From assembly GCF_900602065.1 (NCBI RefSeq), contig NZ_UWFN01000091.1, positions 62,001 to 126,000 of the forward strand: a stretch of 64,000 nucleotides of DNA. The letters run 5' to 3'. The notes under the pieces are model-generated. The model made no database searches and was not told where the DNA came from. It saw nothing but the letters and a program-made list of their open reading frames with translations. Origin of the DNA: Pseudomonas viridiflava. Its GTDB lineage: Bacteria > Pseudomonadota > Gammaproteobacteria > Pseudomonadales > Pseudomonadaceae. Below are positions 35,386-44,381 of the stretch, piece after piece. Every line of letters begins with the position of its first letter. Within the stretch, counting starts at the first letter, position 1. The position numbers and the translations under genes are program-made.

Positions 35386-36096
35386 TCAAACCTCTGCGGC
35401 GGTGGCGGCGCGATTGAGTTCGGACAACGACAGGCTGCGATCGAACAGCGGTGCCAGGCTCTGGTCATGGCTGACAAACAACAGGCTGCTGCCGGCTTCA
35501 CGACACTCCGCGAACAGCAGCTTGATGAAGGCCTCTCGTGCGTCGGTGTCCAGCGCGGAGGTCGGCTCGTCAGCGATCACCAATTCAGGCTGGCCGATCA
35601 ACGCCCGTGCGGCCGCCACCCGTTGTTGCTGGCCGATGGACAGTGAGTCGGCGCGGCGGCTGAGCATCTGCGGATCTTTCAGACCCAGATGAGCCAACAG
35701 CGTAACAGCGGCATTTTCTACGCTGCCGTGGCGTTGGCTCGCCCGTTTTGCGCGGACCTTGGAGAAGTGACACGGCAGCTCGACATTTTCACGCACTGAG
35801 AGAAACGGCAGCAGGTTGAATTGCTGGAAGATATAGCCGGTGTGATTGACACGAAAACGATCACGCTCACCCGATGAGAGCTCGGTCAGCTCCTGGCCCA
35901 GCAGGCAAATACTGCCGCGATTGGGTTTCTGCACACCGCCCAACAAGCCCAGCAGCGTCGTTTTGCCACTGCCGCTGGGGCCTTTGAGGAACAGGGTTTC
36001 GCCCGGCTCCAGGCGAAACGCCGGGATATCCAGCAATTGCGCATGGCCTGGCCAGCTAAAGCCAAGGTCGGACAGTTCGATAAGTGCCTGGGTCAT
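35386..36096 (-). CDS. ABC transporter ATP-binding protein, LolD/MacB type
   Basis: 236 residues. Walker A LKGPSGSGKTTLLGLLGG, ABC signature LSIGQQQRVAAARAL, Walker B LVIADEPTSALD and switch His in FVSHD are all intact. Short, single-domain ATPases of this type partner with FtsX-like permeases. Its gene lies after the DUF2796 gene, separated by a stable hairpin at 36134-36151 that may lower expression relative to the first gene, and runs directly into the permease gene. Confidence 0.9.
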   Translation of the reverse strand: MTQALIELSDLGFSWPGHAQLLDIPAFRLEPGETLFLKGPSGSGKTTLLGLLGGVQKPNRGSICLLGQELTELSSGERDRFRVNHTGYIFQQFNLLPFLSVRENVELPCHFSKVRAKRASQRHGSVENAAVTLLAHLGLKDPQMLSRRADSLSIGQQQRVAAARALIGQPELVIADEPTSALDTDAREAFIKLLFAECREAGSSLLFVSHDQSLAPLFDRSLSLSELNRAATAAEV

Positions 36097-36133
36097 AACC
36101 GCTGTAGGAATCCGCCGTGACTGGAAATCAAAC

Positions 36134-36151
36134 GACCGGGCAAGCCCGGTC
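36134..36151. terminator. Hairpin between DUF2796 and ABC ATPase genes
   Basis: GACCGGGCAAGCCCGGTC is a perfect dyad. On the minus-strand transcript it is followed by GTTTGATTT, a weak U-tract, so it could act as an attenuating terminator within the cluster. Confidence 0.5.
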
Positions 36152-36171
36152 GGTGTTCAACAATAGCTGAA

Positions 36172-36765
36172 TCAGAATTTCAGGCTTGGATTGCTCGGAC
36201 GTACTTCGGCACCCGACTGACCTTTTGGCGAAATCAACTGCACCTGCAGCTTTTCGGTGGCCGGGAACGACTTGAAGATGTTCGACAGATCGAGGGTTTT
36301 CAGCACAGCCGGGACCTTACAGGTGAATTTGTAAGTGCCATGGATCTCGCTGTGCTCGTGCTCATCGTGACCGCCCTTGGCGTCGTGGTCATGATCATGG
36401 CCTGCGTCAGCGTCAGGCTTGTCACCGAACAGCGGGCTTTCCAGCTTCTGGGAAACCACGTTGCACTCGGCAGCTTCCGGAATGCTGAACAGGGCATGGG
36501 GTTTGAGCAGCACATCTTTGGCAGCGGCGACTTTGGCTTTGTCTTCAGCGCTGGTCGCCAGATGCTCAAAACCCACGAGGTTCATGGCCGGACTGTCCAG
36601 TTCGAACTCCAGCGTGCCGCCGACCAGCGCAACGTCCAGCCGACCCACGCCATGCTCGTGCGCGCCGAGGCTGCCTTGTTCATGGTCGTGATCATGCTCG
36701 GGGGCCGCATTAGCCATGGCGAGTGGAAGCAGGGCGAAGGGCAAAGCGAGCAGCAGACGGCGCAT
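36172..36765 (-). CDS. His-rich DUF2796 (ZrgA-like) periplasmic protein
   Basis: 197 residues with a signal peptide (MRRLLLALPFALLPLAMANA) and two histidine/aspartate clusters: APEHDHDHEQGSLGAHEHG at the mature N-terminus and DAGHDHDHDAKGGHDEHEH in the middle. This is the DUF2796 family, whose ZrgA member helps zinc uptake in Vibrio. The protein likely binds zinc in the periplasm. It is the first gene of the ABC/DUF3299 cluster and starts 35 bases from a Zur-like palindrome, so induction under zinc shortage is likely. Confidence 0.88.
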   Translation of the reverse strand: MRRLLLALPFALLPLAMANAAPEHDHDHEQGSLGAHEHGVGRLDVALVGGTLEFELDSPAMNLVGFEHLATSAEDKAKVAAAKDVLLKPHALFSIPEAAECNVVSQKLESPLFGDKPDADAGHDHDHDAKGGHDEHEHSEIHGTYKFTCKVPAVLKTLDLSNIFKSFPATEKLQVQLISPKGQSGAEVRPSNPSLKF

Positions 36766-36799
36766 AAAAACAGACTCCGGACATGACTGGATAAAGATC

Positions 36800-36817
36800 G
36801 TTATGTGATCTTATAAC
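36800..36817. promoter_or_regulatory. Zur-like operator
   Basis: GTTATGTGATCTTATAAC has outer arms GTTAT/ATAAC and lies 35 bases upstream of the DUF2796 gene. AT-rich GTTAT-ATAAC dyads are the core of gammaproteobacterial Zur sites; the spacing here is a little wider than usual. Confidence 0.5.
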
Positions 36818-36870
36818 AATTATCGCCGCGGGCGTGAGCTGGAATTTGGATTCAGGGAGCGATGAAGTCT

Positions 36871-36961
36871 CTGTAGGAGCGAGCTTGCTCGCGATTCGGT
36901 GTGCTTGTCGAACGGTTGTATAGCTGACCGATCGCCATCGCGAGCAAGCTCGCTCCTACAG
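36871..36961. repeat. REP palindrome pair (GTAGGAGCGAGCTTGCTCGCGAT type)
   Basis: CTGTAGGAGCGAGCTTGCTC and its inverse, about 40 bases apart, between two minus-strand genes. Confidence 0.88.
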
Positions 36962-36980
36962 GGGGTATGTATTCCAGTCG

Positions 36981-37184
36981 TTAAACGCGCTGTTCCCAAG
37001 GCCGTGCCCGGCGCAGGTCTTGAGCCAACGTGTAAATAATTGTCCGTCCGGCATGAGTGGTCCAGCGCAGGGTTTCTATAAGGCGATGTTCATCGGGCGT
37101 AAGGTAGGCGAAGCCTTGGGTTCTGGCTTCGTGGAGGCAGTCGATGGGTTGGTGCGCGTTGCGATTTTTTTTGAGTTTAGTCAT
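36981..37184 (-). CDS. Small hypothetical protein
   Basis: 67 residues, ATG at 37184 after AGGGAAC. A basic N-terminus (MTKLKKNRNAHQPIDCLHEA) precedes a helical part ending RRARPWEQRV. No membrane segment. It lies alone between REP elements. I cannot name a family; composition and start context suggest a genuine small gene. Confidence 0.5.
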   Translation of the reverse strand: MTKLKKNRNAHQPIDCLHEARTQGFAYLTPDEHRLIETLRWTTHAGRTIIYTLAQDLRRARPWEQRV

Positions 37185-37628
37185 GTGCGTTCCCTAAATA
37201 AAAAAGGGCTACCACTCATCGCCGCGATCGATAGGTGGCAGCTGTACATGGGTTCGCAGACCGAGCAACGCACCAACCCGGCACACCCTAAGGTGTCCAC
37301 ACGTACAGCCGCCATTGAGCTTTATAGCTTAGCGATACTGACGAACGTTGATGAGGCAGGCTGCGAAACCCGTTCGCTGCTGCTGCAACGACCGGCGCAC
37401 ATTACCGATACGGGATGCGATCCACGAGGTAACAGATGCTATTCGTCACGTAGGAATTTTCTGTGAGTGAAAGGGCCCCTTCGCGAATGAATTCGCTCCC
37501 ACTGTGAAATGCGATCTACCTGTGGGAGCGAATTCATTCGCGAAGGCGTCAATTCAGACGAAGAAGATCTTCCAGAAAAATGCCTAACCTATGCGAGCAT
37601 GTCCCCCTGCAAAAAAAAGGAAGCACTC
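37185..37628. other. Gene-free stretch with REP pair
   Basis: Apart from the REP pair at 37478-37546 I see no gene; a longer plus-strand frame running through it lacks a ribosome site and reads as non-coding. Confidence 0.45.
37478..37546. repeat. REP palindrome pair, outward arrangement
   Basis: CCTTCGCGAATGAATTCGCT followed by its inverse GCGAATTCATTCGCGAAGG after a short spacer; the GTGGGAGCGAATTCATTCGCGAA class. Confidence 0.85.
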
Positions 37629-37985
37629 ATGTTGCGTATTCGTGGAACCGTTGGCGACTGGCCGGTGGATTTGACCCTGGAGCTGGACGAAGGCGATTGG
37701 GCGCAACTCGGCGCTCAACTCAAGGCGGCCAAGCCTGAAGTTGCAGCAACAGTTGAAGCCAGCAAGCCGGCAAGCCAGGACGACAAGACCTGGCAGATCG
37801 CGCTGGACCTGCTGCGTAAGGCCGGGCAGATCAATGGGCCAGAGCTACTGGATCAACTGGAAGGGCTGACCGGCAGCACAGCGGCAGGCAAGCGCCTGTT
37901 AGTGCGCTTGCGCCACAGTTCGCAAGTCAAGGTCGAGAGCGGGCAGGACGCGCCGCTCTACAGCTGGGTTGATACAAGCGCTTAG
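37629..37985 (+). CDS. Conserved Pseudomonas hypothetical protein
   Basis: 118 residues, ATG at 37629 after AAGGAAG. Two parts: an N-terminal strand-rich piece (MLRIRGTVGDWPVDLTLELD) and a helical C-terminal piece with TWQIALDLLRKAGQINGPEL, TAAGKRLLVRLRHSSQVKVE that resembles a small winged-helix. The linker is Ala/Glu/Lys-rich. Function unknown. Its last 4 bases overlap those of the convergent ybbN gene. Confidence 0.75.
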   Translation: MLRIRGTVGDWPVDLTLELDEGDWAQLGAQLKAAKPEVAATVEASKPASQDDKTWQIALDLLRKAGQINGPELLDQLEGLTGSTAAGKRLLVRLRHSSQVKVESGQDAPLYSWVDTSA

Positions 37986-38854
37986 TACAGCGCAGCAAAC
38001 AACTTTCGACGATAGGCGGTGACCAGCGGATGGTCGTTGCCCAGCAGGTCGAAGACTTGCAGCAGCGTTTTGTGCGGCAGGCCGTCGGCGTAGTTGCGGT
38101 TGCGGATGAACAGCTTCAGCAAGCCTTCCAGCGCCGCTTCGTATTGCTGGCGGGCCAGTTGTTGAATCGCCAGTTGATGCACGGCTTCGTCATCCTGCGG
38201 GTTTTGCGCCACACGAGCCTTAAGGTCTGCCGCATCCGGGATCGCCTTGGCTTCAGCCAAAAAGGTCAGTTGCGCGCGGGCACCGGCCAGATCTGCTTTA
38301 TGGTCGTCGGTTTTTACCGCGTCCAGCACCTGACGAGCCTCACCGAGCTCGCCGCGCTCTGCCAGGCAACGTGCGTACAGGATAAGCGCGGCGGCGTTGG
38401 TATTGTCCTCGGTCAAGATCTGTTGCAGCGCAGCTTCGGCTTCTGCGAAGTGGCTTTCGGCAAACATTTCCTGAGCCAGCTTCAGTGGGTCAGCGGCGAC
38501 TGGCGCAGGCATGACCACGTGCTGTTCGAGAATCTTGCGGATCTCTGATTCAGGCTGTGCGCCGGTAAAACCGTCGATGGGCTGGCCGTCCTTGAACAGC
38601 ACAACGGTCGGCAGGCTACGGATGCCGAAGCGGGCGACGATGTCTTGCTCGGCGTCGCAATCGACCTTCACCAGCAGCAATTCGCCCTGATAGCTCTCGG
38701 TGATTTGCGCCAGCAGTGGCATCAGTACTTTGCAGGGCGCGCACCATTCGGCCCAGAAATCCACCAGTACGGGTTGGTCGAAAGACTTGTCGATGACCAG
38801 TTGCTGAAAGGTCGCCGCCGTAGCGTCGAAGATGTAGGTAGTGTCCTGGTTCAT
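37982..38854 (-). CDS. ybbN: Thioredoxin-TPR co-chaperone (YbbN/CnoX)
   Basis: 290 residues. An N-terminal thioredoxin domain (about 10-115) has the active-site motif WAEWCAPCKVLMP and the cis-Pro region SLPTVVLF, followed by TPR-like helices (DPLKLAQEMFAESHFAEAEA onwards). CnoX/YbbN binds unfolding proteins during oxidative stress and hands them to GroEL or DnaK. Unlike E. coli CnoX, which has SxxC, this copy keeps both cysteines of WCxPC, as in Caulobacter-type redox-active forms. Its 3' end overlaps a convergent gene by 4 bases. Confidence 0.93.
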   Translation of the reverse strand: MNQDTTYIFDATAATFQQLVIDKSFDQPVLVDFWAEWCAPCKVLMPLLAQITESYQGELLLVKVDCDAEQDIVARFGIRSLPTVVLFKDGQPIDGFTGAQPESEIRKILEQHVVMPAPVAADPLKLAQEMFAESHFAEAEAALQQILTEDNTNAAALILYARCLAERGELGEARQVLDAVKTDDHKADLAGARAQLTFLAEAKAIPDAADLKARVAQNPQDDEAVHQLAIQQLARQQYEAALEGLLKLFIRNRNYADGLPHKTLLQVFDLLGNDHPLVTAYRRKLFAALY

Positions 38855-38931
38855 TGCGAATCTCGGGGAATCTGAATGGGGCCAACTATAAAGGGCGCGT
38901 GGAGTTGCGCAAAGCGATGAGTAGAGGGATC

Positions 38932-39022
38932 TGTTGGAGCGAGGCTTGCCCGCGAATCAGTCGCCTCAGTGTGGCAGGGACAACGCGTTATCGTTCTTCG
39001 CGGGCAAGCCTCGCTCCCACAG
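38932..39022. repeat. REP pair overlapping a coding end
   Basis: TTGGAGCGAGGCTTGCCCGC and CGGGCAAGCCTCGCTCCCAC, about 40 bases apart. The right-hand unit lies inside the 3' end of the methyltransferase gene (stop at 38988). Confidence 0.85.
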
Positions 39023-39689
39023 GGGATTGCATTTCAACTCGGGCAGCGTGGTAGAGGCTTACTTTGCGAAACTCATGGGGCTCAGCCAGATCCGGCAGCG
39101 TATGCGCTTCAAAGACGCCCAGCCGTTCATAAGAAGGATGCTGAAAGTCACGCACTCTCGAATCCGCCACCAAGGCTTGCCGCCCGCGACTGAGAAACTG
39201 ATCCAGCAAAGGTAAATTGGCCCGGTCGTACAGCACGTCAGCGACGATGATCAGGTCGAAGCGATCCGCTTCGGCAAAGAAGTCCGCCGAATAGCTCAAC
39301 TGCACACCGTTAAGCTCGGCATTGGCGCCGCAGGCTGCGAGGGCCAGTGGGTCAAGGTCACAGGCCACCACCTCCAGCGCGCCCGCTTTAGCCGCTGCAA
39401 TCCCCGCCACGCCCGAACCTGCGCCGAAATCCAGCACCCGCTTGCCAGCGACCCAATGCGGATGCTCAGCCAGAAACCGCGCCAGGGCCAGGCCGCTGGC
39501 CCAGCAGAAACTCCAGTAGGGCGGGTCTTCAAGAATGCGCCGGGTCTCTTCGGGGCTAAAGGCACGGTCCATATTTTCGGCGTCGATCAACCACAGCTGT
39601 AACTCTGTTTCAGGCAAAACTGTGGCGACCAGTTGTGCATCGCCGAGCAATTCGCTCAGCGCCCGTTGCAGGTGTAGCGGTGCAATCAT
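38988..39689 (-). CDS. Class I SAM-dependent methyltransferase (ETFB-KMT-like)
   Basis: 233 residues. The SAM loop VLDFGAGSGVAGIAAAKAG, acidic ACDLDPLAL and motif FDLIIVADVLYDRANLP place it in the lysine methyltransferase METTL20/nicotinamide-N-methylase-like group, probably modifying a protein lysine. PPYWSFCWASGLALARFL is the family's PxW motif. The last 11 residues (VGARLAREER and the preceding Pro) are encoded by a REP unit. It overlaps the upstream lipoprotein gene by 4 bases, so both are one transcript. Confidence 0.85.
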   Translation of the reverse strand: MIAPLHLQRALSELLGDAQLVATVLPETELQLWLIDAENMDRAFSPEETRRILEDPPYWSFCWASGLALARFLAEHPHWVAGKRVLDFGAGSGVAGIAAAKAGALEVVACDLDPLALAACGANAELNGVQLSYSADFFAEADRFDLIIVADVLYDRANLPLLDQFLSRGRQALVADSRVRDFQHPSYERLGVFEAHTLPDLAEPHEFRKVSLYHAARVEMQSPVGARLAREER

Positions 39690-40138
39690 GGCGCAGTTTC
39701 GAACTGCAGAGGCCCAAGTGCTTGTGTGGTCGGTTGTTCAATGCGCAATGACGGCAGGTGCAGGATCAGTTGCCCGGACTTGCTGGCACGACCGCGTAAT
39801 TCAACGCGCTGGCCGACCGGAAAGGCTTCCGGATTGAATCGCAGCTGGAAGGGCAGTGATTGGTTATTACCCTGCAGTTTGGTGCTGGTCAGCAGCTTTT
39901 GCGGACGACCGCGCTCATCAATCACCAGCAGTGCCAACTCGACTTCTGCTCCGGCGGGCACGCCCAGCAACTGGCCGCTCAATTCACGCTGGAACGGCTG
40001 CAACGGGCCAGGGCCAGCCGGCGCTTTGGCGACCGGCGCTGAAACCGGTTTGGCCGGGACAGGGTCAGGTGTTTCATTGCTGCTGCACGCGGCAAGCAAG
40101 CCGAACAGGCTGAGGAACATCAGCGGTCGTAGCGTCAT
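39686..40138 (-). CDS. YbaY-family lipoprotein
   Basis: 150 residues, ATG at 40138 after TTGGAGC. Lipobox LLAAC at residues 14-18 predicts lipidation; a Pro/Ala-rich linker follows, then the YbaY-type beta domain (GQLLGVPAGAEVELALLVID, FQLRFNPEAFPVGQRVELRG). Members are outer-membrane lipoproteins with chaperone- or glycosylated-protein-like annotations and no settled role. Translationally coupled to the methyltransferase gene. Confidence 0.82.
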   Translation of the reverse strand: MTLRPLMFLSLFGLLAACSSNETPDPVPAKPVSAPVAKAPAGPGPLQPFQRELSGQLLGVPAGAEVELALLVIDERGRPQKLLTSTKLQGNNQSLPFQLRFNPEAFPVGQRVELRGRASKSGQLILHLPSLRIEQPTTQALGPLQFETAP

Positions 40139-40355
40139 GAACAGCTCCAACAAAAAATCAATACGAAGGACAGCAGCAAACCGCTCGATGACGGCAGTGC
40201 TAAATTACCCGCAAACGCCGGTAAATAGCCCGATAAGGCGCAGTATCGCCGAACACTGCGTCAGATGCGCGTCTATATAGCGCAAAGCCCAAGACTTGTC
40301 TTGCCAGCGGGATGCGCTACCATGGCGGCCCTTCCTATTTTTGTTGCCTGCCACC

Positions 40356-40820
40356 ATGCACTGTCCCTTCTGCGGTGCCAACGACACCAAAGTTATCGAT
40401 TCCCGCCTGGTTGCCGAGGGCGATCAGGTTCGCCGTCGTCGCGAATGCCTGGCCTGTGGTGAGCGTTTCACCACCTTCGAAACCGCCGAACTGGTGCTGC
40501 CGCGCCTGATCAAGCAAGACGGCAGCCGTCAGCCTTTCGATGAAGAAAAGCTGCGCGCCGGTATGCAGCGTGCCCTTGAGAAGCGTCCGGTCAGCGTTGA
40601 ACGTCTTGAAGCTGCGCTGGTGCACATCAAGCACAAGCTGCGCGCGACTGGCGAGCGCGAGGTCAAGTCGCTGGTGGTGGGTAATCTGGTCATGGGCGAA
40701 CTGCAAAAGCTCGACGAAGTGGCGTATATCCGCTTTGCTTCTGTTTACAGGCGTTTTCAGGACCTCAACGAATTCCGCGAAGAAATCGATCGTTTGGCTC
40801 GCGAGCCAGCTAAAGAGTGA
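40356..40820 (+). CDS. nrdR: Transcriptional repressor NrdR
   Basis: 154 residues, ATG at 40356. The zinc ribbon [10 protein letters not shown]...[12 protein letters not shown] (four cysteines) and the ATP-cone domain ([20 protein letters not shown] onwards) are complete. NrdR senses ATP/dATP and represses ribonucleotide reductase genes by binding NrdR boxes. It is first in the riboflavin/nusB operon and overlaps ribD by 4 bases, the usual gammaproteobacterial arrangement. Confidence 0.97.
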   Translation: MHCPFCGANDTKVIDSRLVAEGDQVRRRRECLACGERFTTFETAELVLPRLIKQDGSRQPFDEEKLRAGMQRALEKRPVSVERLEAALVHIKHKLRATGEREVKSLVVGNLVMGELQKLDEVAYIRFASVYRRFQDLNEFREEIDRLAREPAKE

Positions 40821-41962
40821 GTGCTTCGTTGACTGAACAAACCGCACTAGACACCCATTACATGGCACGTGCGCTGGAACTGGCGCGCAAAGGGATTTAC
40901 TCCACCCATCCCAATCCAAGGGTCGGCTGCGTGATCGTGCGCGACGGGCAGATTGTCGGAGAAGGCTGGCACGCCCGGGCTGGCGAGCCGCACGCGGAAG
41001 TGCATGCACTGCGACAGGCGGGCGACAAGGCCAAAGGCGCGACGGCTTACGTCACCCTGGAGCCTTGCAGCCATCACGGGCGTACACCGCCGTGCGCCGA
41101 TGCACTGGTCAATGCAGGCGTGGGCCGGGTCGTCGCTGCCATGCAGGATCCTAATCCCGATGTGGCCGGGCGTGGCTTGCTGCGTTTGATGAATGCCGGA
41201 ATTGCGGTGCAGTGTGGCGTGCTTGAAGACGATGCCCGCGCGCTTAACAAAGGCTTTCTCAAGCGCATGATCAAAGGCTTGCCGTATGTGACGGTCAAGC
41301 TCGCCATGAGCCTTGATGGCCGTACTGCCATGGCCAGCGGCGAGAGTCAGTGGATTACCGGTCCTGCGGCTCGCTCGGCGGTGCAGCGTTTGCGTGCAGA
41401 GTCGAGTGTCGTGCTGACCAGTGCCGATACGGTGCTGGCCGACAAAGCCCGTTTGACTGTCCGTCCCGATGAGTTGGGCCTGAATGCCGAACTCACCGCG
41501 CTGGCAATGACGCGTCCGCCACTGCGAGTGCTGATCGATGGGCGTCTGCGAGTGCCGCTGGATGCTCCTTTCTTCCAGGCCGGGCACGCGCTGGTCGCGA
41601 CCTGCGCAGCCGCATCGGCCCGCGAGCGTTATCACGATGAAGGTCATGACATGCTGGCCTTGGCCGGTAGTGGGGGTCATGTCGACCTGCGCAAGTTACT
41701 GGTCGAGTTGGCTGCGCGTGGCGTCAATGACGTTTTGATCGAGGCCGGTCCACGTCTGGCGGGCGCTTTTACTCGCCTGGGGCTGGTGGATGAGTTTCAG
41801 ATTTTTGTCGCGGGCAAGTTTCTCGGCTCTTCAGCCCGGCCATTGCTGGACCTGCCATTGGCGCAGATGAGCGAAGCGCTGGAGCTGAAAATCACCGATA
41901 TCCGCGCCGTTGGAGATGACTGGCGAGTCATTGCCACCCCCAAGCTCGCCCCCGGCGTATAA
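40817..41962 (+). CDS. ribD: Bifunctional riboflavin deaminase/reductase RibD
   Basis: 381 residues, GTG start at 40817. The N-terminal deaminase carries HAEVHAL and [15 protein letters not shown], the zinc-binding H-A-E and P-C-x-C-like motifs; the C-terminal reductase starts at about residue 150 with [20 protein letters not shown] and includes [13 protein letters not shown]. It performs the second and third steps from GTP to riboflavin in the cytoplasm. Length is typical. Confidence 0.96.
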   Translation: MSASLTEQTALDTHYMARALELARKGIYSTHPNPRVGCVIVRDGQIVGEGWHARAGEPHAEVHALRQAGDKAKGATAYVTLEPCSHHGRTPPCADALVNAGVGRVVAAMQDPNPDVAGRGLLRLMNAGIAVQCGVLEDDARALNKGFLKRMIKGLPYVTVKLAMSLDGRTAMASGESQWITGPAARSAVQRLRAESSVVLTSADTVLADKARLTVRPDELGLNAELTALAMTRPPLRVLIDGRLRVPLDAPFFQAGHALVATCAAASARERYHDEGHDMLALAGSGGHVDLRKLLVELAARGVNDVLIEAGPRLAGAFTRLGLVDEFQIFVAGKFLGSSARPLLDLPLAQMSEALELKITDIRAVGDDWRVIATPKLAPGV

Positions 41963-42009
41963 TTTCGGCCTTTCGCTCAGCGCGCTGGGCTTGTTCTCCT
42001 GGAGGACCC

Positions 42010-42681
42010 ATGTTTACTGGCATCATCGAATCCATCGGCAGCATCCGCGCCATCACCCCTAAAGGCGGCGATGTCCGCGTTTATGTTGAGACCGGCAAAC
42101 TTGATCTGAGTGACGTCAAACTGGGCGACAGCATCGCGGTCAACGGCGTCTGCCTGACTGCTGTAGAGCTGCCCGGCGATGGCTTCTGGGCTGACGTCAG
42201 CCGTGAAACCCTCGACGTTACGGCGTTCATTGACCTGAAGACTGGCAGTCCGGTCAATCTGGAAAAGGCTTTGACCCCGACGACGCGTCTGGGTGGCCAT
42301 TTGGTCAGCGGTCACGTTGATGGGGTTGGCGAGATCGTTTCCCGTGAGGAAAACGCCCGGGCCATCCAGTTCAAAGTGCGCGCCCCCCGTGAGCTGGCCA
42401 AGTACATTTCGCACAAGGGTTCTATCACGGTTGATGGCACCAGCCTGACCGTGAACGCCGTTGACGGTGCCGAGTTCGAGCTGACTATCGTGCCGCACAC
42501 ATTGGCCGAAACCATCATGGCCGACTACCGTCCGGGCCGTAAGGTGAACCTTGAGGTGGATTTGCTGGCGCGTTATCTGGAGCGTTTGCTGATGGGCGAC
42601 AAGGCCGCCGATTCCTCGAAAGGGCAGGCTGGCACCATCACCGAAAGTTTTCTGGCCGCCAACGGCTACCTCAAATCCTGA
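42010..42681 (+). CDS. ribE: Riboflavin synthase alpha subunit
   Basis: 223 residues; GGAGGACCC precedes the ATG. Starts MFTGIIESIG, the invariant N-terminus, and contains two similar lumazine-binding halves (SIAVNGVCLTAVEL and SITVDGTSLTVNAV). It dismutates two lumazine molecules into riboflavin. Forty-seven bases after ribD and 17 before ribBA in the same operon. Confidence 0.97.
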   Translation: MFTGIIESIGSIRAITPKGGDVRVYVETGKLDLSDVKLGDSIAVNGVCLTAVELPGDGFWADVSRETLDVTAFIDLKTGSPVNLEKALTPTTRLGGHLVSGHVDGVGEIVSREENARAIQFKVRAPRELAKYISHKGSITVDGTSLTVNAVDGAEFELTIVPHTLAETIMADYRPGRKVNLEVDLLARYLERLLMGDKAADSSKGQAGTITESFLAANGYLKS

Positions 42682-42698
42682 ATTGAAGGGGGTGCCGC

Positions 42699-43790
42699 GT
42701 GGCGCTCAATAGCATCGAAGAACTGGTTGAAGACATTCGCCAGGGCAAAATGGTCATCCTCATGGATGACGAAGACCGCGAGAACGAAGGCGACCTGATC
42801 ATGGCCGCCGAATGCTGCAAGGCCGAACACATCAATTTCATGGCCCGCTTTGCCCGTGGCCTGATCTGCATGCCGATGACCCGCGAGCGCTGCGAAACCC
42901 TCAAACTGCCTTTGATGGCGCCGCGCAACGGTTCCGGTTTCGGCACCAAGTTCACTGTGTCCATTGAAGCAGCCGAAGGCGTGACCACTGGTATCTCTGC
43001 GGCTGACCGCGCCCGTACTGTGCAGGCCGCTGCTGCCAAAGACGCCAAAGCTGAAGATATCGTCAGCCCTGGCCACATCTTCCCGTTGATGGCCCAGGCG
43101 GGCGGTACGTTGGCTCGTGCTGGCCACACCGAGGCAGCCTGTGATCTGGCGCGCATGGCCGGTTTCGAGCCAAGTGGCGTGATCTGCGAAGTGATGAACG
43201 ACGACGGCACGATGTCGCGTCGTGCTGAACTGGAAGCCTTTGCACTGGAACACGACATCAAGATCGGTACGATTGCCGACCTGATTCACTACCGGATGAT
43301 CCACGAACGTACCGTTCAGCGGATTGCCGAGCAACCAATGGACAGCGAGTTGGGCCAGTTCAACCTGGTGACTTACCGCGATTCCGTCGAAGGTGACGTC
43401 CACCTCGCGCTGACCCTGGGCAAGATTTGCGCTGAAGAACCGACACTGGTTCGTGTGCATAACATGGACCCTTTGCGTGACCTGTTGATGGTCAAACAGC
43501 CCGGCCGCTGGAGCCTGCGCGCCGCGATGACCGCGGTTTCCGAAGCGGGCAGCGGTGTTGTGCTGCTACTCGGTCATCCGCTGGATGGCGACGTTTTGCT
43601 CGCACATATTCGTGAAACTGCCGGGCAGTTGCCGATCAAATCGCCGACCACTTACAGCACCGTCGGTGCCGGCTCGCAGATCCTGCGTGACCTCGGCGTG
43701 CGTAAAATGCGCCTGATGAGTTCACCAATGAAGTTCAATGCGATATCCGGTTTCGATCTGGAAGTTGTAGAATACGTGCCCTCCGAATAA
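42699..43790 (+). CDS. ribBA: DHBP synthase with degenerate GCH II-like domain (RibBX type)
   Basis: 363 residues, GTG start at 42699. The N-terminal 200 residues are a complete 3,4-dihydroxy-2-butanone-4-phosphate synthase: DDEDRENEGDL (acidic loop), RFARGLICMPM and AGHTEAACDLARMAG. The C-terminal domain has the fold of GTP cyclohydrolase II but lacks its zinc-binding cysteine triad and so should not have that activity. The separate ribA at 46813 supplies it. Ribulose-5-phosphate is converted to DHBP plus formate. Confidence 0.94.
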   Translation: MALNSIEELVEDIRQGKMVILMDDEDRENEGDLIMAAECCKAEHINFMARFARGLICMPMTRERCETLKLPLMAPRNGSGFGTKFTVSIEAAEGVTTGISAADRARTVQAAAAKDAKAEDIVSPGHIFPLMAQAGGTLARAGHTEAACDLARMAGFEPSGVICEVMNDDGTMSRRAELEAFALEHDIKIGTIADLIHYRMIHERTVQRIAEQPMDSELGQFNLVTYRDSVEGDVHLALTLGKICAEEPTLVRVHNMDPLRDLLMVKQPGRWSLRAAMTAVSEAGSGVVLLLGHPLDGDVLLAHIRETAGQLPIKSPTTYSTVGAGSQILRDLGVRKMRLMSSPMKFNAISGFDLEVVEYVPSE

Positions 43791-43904
43791 AGACCGGTCG
43801 GGTGGTGCGCTTTTGTGCGTGCCACCGGCTAATCTGTTTCGTGGCCTAACATCCCTATAGTCCGCCCCAAGGCGTACTTGCTCTTTAATACGAGACTTAC
43901 ACGA
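43791..43904. other. Intergenic hairpin region before ribH
   Basis: GGTGGTGCGCTTTTGTGCGT and following CCACC form an imperfect hairpin at about 43800-43827. It may lower or stabilise transcription between ribBA and ribH. I saw no FMN riboswitch motif. Confidence 0.35.
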
Positions 43905-44381
43905 ATGACCCTGAAGACCATCGAAGGTACCTTCGTCGCTCCCCAAGGCCGCTACGCTCTGGTAGTTGGCCGTTTCAACAGCTTCGTCGTGGAAAGTCTG
44001 GTGAGCGGCGCTGTTGATGCTTTGGTACGCCACGGCGTCAAGGAAAGCGACATCACCATCATCCGCGCTCCGGGTGCCTTCGAAATCCCGCTGGTTGTGC
44101 AGAAAGTTGCCCAGCGCAGCGAGTTCGCCGCCATCGTCGCTCTCGGCGCAGTGATTCGTGGCGGTACTCCGCACTTTGAATACGTCGCTGGCGAATGCGT
44201 CAAAGGCCTGTCCCAGGTTTCCATGGAGTTCGGCGTGCCGGTTGCTTTCGGCGTGCTGACTGTCGATACCATCGAGCAAGCCATCGAGCGCTCCGGCACC
44301 AAAGCCGGTAACAAAGGCGCAGAAGCTGCGTTGTCTGCCCTTGAAATGGTAAGCCTGCTGGCGCAGTTGGAGGCCAAGTGA
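43905..44381 (+). CDS. ribH: 6,7-dimethyl-8-ribityllumazine synthase
   Basis: 158 residues, ATG at 43905. [29 protein letters not shown] and [17 protein letters not shown] are the substrate-binding motifs (His in HFEYV is the general acid/base). It condenses DHBP with the ribityl-pyrimidine in icosahedral or decameric particles. It overlaps nusB by 4 bases. Confidence 0.96.
   Translation: MTLKTIEGTFVAPQGRYALVVGRFNSFVVESLVSGAVDALVRHGVKESDITIIRAPGAFEIPLVVQKVAQRSEFAAIVALGAVIRGGTPHFEYVAGECVKGLSQVSMEFGVPVAFGVLTVDTIEQAIERSGTKAGNKGAEAALSALEMVSLLAQLEAK

Noticed and set aside
43791..43904. Possible FMN riboswitch before ribH
   Set aside because: The conserved RFN core is not visible; only a simple imperfect hairpin is present.
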